The position numbers were made by a program, and so were the translations under genes. A stretch of DNA of 64,000 bases from JBIYSM02 sp044759095 (GTDB taxonomy: Bacteria > Bacillota > Bacilli > Brevibacillales > Brevibacillaceae), in the NCBI RefSeq assembly GCF_044759095.2, contig NZ_JBIYSM020000014.1, positions 1 through 64,000 of the forward strand. The letters are read 5' to 3'. Positions 62,058 through 64,000 of this stretch are shown here, piece by piece (the stretch's first letter is position 1; each line of letters begins with the position of its first letter). Under the pieces are notes generated by a model. It saw nothing but the letters and a program-made list of their open reading frames with translations. It was not told where the DNA came from and searched no databases.

Positions 62058-63284
62058 ATGAGTTACATACAAACAGGGACAACAGCCTTTCGCAAAACCA
62101 ATCTTGCCTTTTTCGCAGCCGGGTTCAATACGTTCGCCATCCTTTACAGCACACAGCCGTTGATGCCGGAATTTTCCAAGGAATTCGGCGTTTCTGCGAC
62201 GGTCTCAAGCCTGTCGCTCTCGCTGACAACGATCGCACTGGCCATCAGTATGCTGCTCTTTGGTTCCTTGTCGGAAGTATGGGGCCGCAAGCCAATGATG
62301 GTGGGCTCCATGCTCATCGCCTCTGTCTTGTCTGTTGTAACAGCATTCACTACCACGTTTGATGCCTTGCTGGTGTCCCGGGTCATTCTGGGAATCGCTT
62401 TGGCTGGTCTTCCTTCGATTGCGATGGCTTATCTGGGAGAAGAAATGGAGCCGAAAAGCCTGGGAGTGGCGATGGGGCTGTATATAAGCGGCAACGCCAT
62501 TGGCGCCGTGTCCGGTCGGATCATCACCGGAATGGTAAGCGACTACTACAATTGGCACGCAGCGATGGGAGTCATCAGTATTATAAGCCTGGTGGCCAGC
62601 CTGATTTTTTGGAAGAGCTTGCCGCCTTCGAACCATTTCCGCCCCCGAACGCTGGAAATCGGGAAATTGCTGTCTTCCTTGGTCAATCATCTGAAAGACC
62701 CAGGCTTGGTCTGCTTGTTTGGCATTGGATTTCTGCTGTTGGGGAGCAACGTTGCCTTGTTCAATTATCTTGGCTATGTGTTGACTGCTCCGCCTTATTC
62801 CCTTCGACAAACGTTGGTCGGCTGGATCTTTCTTGCTTTCATCGTCGGAATGTTTAGCTCGGTATGGATGGGACGATTGGCAGACAAACACGGCCGCAAT
62901 AAAGTTTTAAGAATCGCCCTTTTGATTACGTTTGCTGGAACTTGTTTGACTTTACACAGCCATTTGCTCATCAAAATCCTGGGACTTCCGATCGTAACCT
63001 TCGGATTTTTCGGAGGGCATACCATTGCCAGCAGTTGGGTTGGACGGCGTGCCCTTCACGACAAGGCACAGGCATCATCGCTATACCTGTTTTTTTACTA
63101 CGCCGGTTCAAGTATTGGCGGAACAGCCGGAGGTGTGTTTTGGTCCAGGCTTGGATGGGAAGGCGTCATCGCGATGATCGTGTGCTTCCTGGCAGTCGCT
63201 TTTTTCCTGTCGATCTGCCTATCCTCCATTGAATCCCGTGCGAGGACAAAACGGAATGAGTATCCAGTGAGGATCGAACACTAA
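62058..63284 (+). CDS. MFS efflux transporter (YnfM/AraJ type)
   Basis: A 408-residue 12-span MFS transporter. ATG 62058 has GGGGTGA seven bases upstream; the earlier ATG 62019 is in frame. The signature 'SLSEVWGRKPMMVG' (loop 2-3) and 'GRLADKHGRNKVLRI' (loop 8-9) are the paired MFS motifs. 'YSTQPLMPEFSKEFGVS' at the start is typical of the YnfM branch. It is probably under the divergent LysR. Its stop overlaps the convergent DUF3298 gene by four bases. Confidence 0.92.
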   Translation: MSYIQTGTTAFRKTNLAFFAAGFNTFAILYSTQPLMPEFSKEFGVSATVSSLSLSLTTIALAISMLLFGSLSEVWGRKPMMVGSMLIASVLSVVTAFTTTFDALLVSRVILGIALAGLPSIAMAYLGEEMEPKSLGVAMGLYISGNAIGAVSGRIITGMVSDYYNWHAAMGVISIISLVASLIFWKSLPPSNHFRPRTLEIGKLLSSLVNHLKDPGLVCLFGIGFLLLGSNVALFNYLGYVLTAPPYSLRQTLVGWIFLAFIVGMFSSVWMGRLADKHGRNKVLRIALLITFAGTCLTLHSHLLIKILGLPIVTFGFFGGHTIASSWVGRRALHDKAQASSLYLFFYYAGSSIGGTAGGVFWSRLGWEGVIAMIVCFLAVAFFLSICLSSIESRARTKRNEYPVRIEH

Positions 63285-63901
63285 CTCGCCGCCATGACAC
63301 TGAGCGGCCCGTCTTCATTCATGATCGACTGCAGATCATACACGGAAATGGGAAACATCGGGAAACCGACATAATAAGGGGAGATCTCATACACCTGAAA
63401 ATAGATGACGAGCGCTTTGTCCGCGATGTAATAATCCTGATCTGGCCGAATCCCCTTGTACTCCAGAATGGGGATCTGCCGCTGGTTAATCTGCTGCTGA
63501 ACCATCTCGGACAGGACTTTTACATAATCGCTGCCCGGCTTGAACAAGTCACTCAAAGAAAAGATCTTTCCTGTTTGAATGTCAGCGGTGATCGATTTCA
63601 TCAGGGTTAACCCGTGCGCGCTGGGATACGTGAAGGCGTAATTGCTCTGGCTGATGCTGACGATGCCGCGCTGGTTGTTTTTAATTTCATAGATACCCAG
63701 CATCTCCGTATTTTTGGGGTTTTCATAATACCCTTGCTGCCGGATCATGTCGTGCACGTCCTTCAACAAGGCCTGGTTGATCTTCAGCTGTGCGGTGCTG
63801 TTGCTCAAACCGACGAGCTGCGGGTAATCGATTCTCACATTTGGGTGAGTAATCGTTATGGTTTGGATCCTTGCAGGCAGTTGATTCAGTTCCACGCACA
63901 T
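63281..63901 (-). CDS. DUF3298 / RsiV-like protein
   Basis: A 206-residue protein of the DUF3298 family. 'LTLMKSITADIQTGKIFSLSDLFKPGSDYVK' and 'DQDYYIADKALVIYFQVYEISPYYVGFPMFPI' are its marks; the same domain forms the external part of the anti-sigma factor RsiV. No membrane span or signal peptide is visible, unlike RsiV. ATG 63901 follows AAAGGAACG. Beyond it, 63902-64000 shows no gene start. Confidence 0.85.
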   Translation of the reverse strand: MCVELNQLPARIQTITITHPNVRIDYPQLVGLSNSTAQLKINQALLKDVHDMIRQQGYYENPKNTEMLGIYEIKNNQRGIVSISQSNYAFTYPSAHGLTLMKSITADIQTGKIFSLSDLFKPGSDYVKVLSEMVQQQINQRQIPILEYKGIRPDQDYYIADKALVIYFQVYEISPYYVGFPMFPISVYDLQSIMNEDGPLSVMAAS

Positions 63902-64000
63902 CCCGTTCCTTTCGTTGCTTTTTGCAGGTTATGTTTCAGCCTATTCCGGAAACGGGAATATGGTTAGGGAGAAAACAACTTATGTGTTGTCGATTTTCTC

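Noticed and set aside
1..64000. tRNA or rRNA genes
   Set aside because: No clover-leaf with TTCGA/TTCAA arm or rRNA signature was noticed on reading; a scan with tRNAscan would settle it.

Overview
The window reads as chromosome from a spore-forming Bacillales bacterium, most likely Brevibacillus or a close Paenibacillaceae relative. Gene order yyaC - (mscS) - yyzM - ychF - rpsF - ssb - rpsR - yybS - gdpP - rplI - dnaB(dnaC) - purA - walRKHIJ - htrA - CxxH/CxxC protein - rlmH is the origin-proximal block known from Bacillus. Sporulation genes (yyaC, an SspH-type SASP, a YjcZ-like peptide) and a fairly GC-rich base composition fit the same group. This assignment is inference from gene content; no database was searched.

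Layout. 1-250: start of an insertion-sequence transposase (minus strand, cut by the window edge) next to half of a dispersed hairpin repeat. 250-6,200: yyaC, DUF3343, mscS, yyzM, a secreted Ig-like protein, a 30-residue YjcZ-type peptide, a dense DnaA-box cluster with an adjoining AT-rich tract, and an exported M3 peptidase. 6,300-15,100: the replication/translation core (ychF, rpsF-ssb-rpsR, yybS-gdpP-rplI-dnaB, and purA under a PurR-type operator). 15,100-19,300: a secreted LVIVD-repeat protein, two small proteins and an M23 endopeptidase. 19,400-27,500: the WalRK cell-wall system with its auxiliaries, HtrA and RlmH. 27,500-36,400: an AT-richer accessory stretch with a SEC-C/TPR protein, a decayed fic gene, 11-bp tandem repeats, an SDR/LysR pair, a TetR remnant, a TPR-GGDEF cyclase, a frameshifted secreted-protein gene and carD. 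36,400-48,400: MATE pump, sspH, fumC, an lplT-aas lipid-repair pair, a two-component system, hrpB, a YjbR-fold protein. 48,400-57,400: rocB, ddaH, guaD and a complete fructose PTS operon (fruR-fruK-fruA-ptsH-ptsI). 57,400-64,000: a Na+/alanine symporter gene interrupted by the repeat, a purine-riboswitch-controlled FAD dehydrogenase, a LysR/MFS divergent pair and an RsiV-like DUF3298 protein.

Most notable signals: (1) a family of roughly 50-145 bp structured repeats, at least eight copies, with compensatory base changes in three stems, short and nested-palindrome forms, and terminal TAAGAA/TTCTTA inverted repeats; one copy sits in-frame inside the alanine symporter gene with a possible GGTTAT target duplication, and one is cut by the IS at the window start. 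(2) An origin-like DnaA-box cluster in a gap with no dnaA nearby in the window. (3) A guanine-class purine riboswitch whose terminator arm consumes P3 and P1 of the aptamer, which predicts an ON switch, before an uncharacterised FAD-dependent dehydrogenase.
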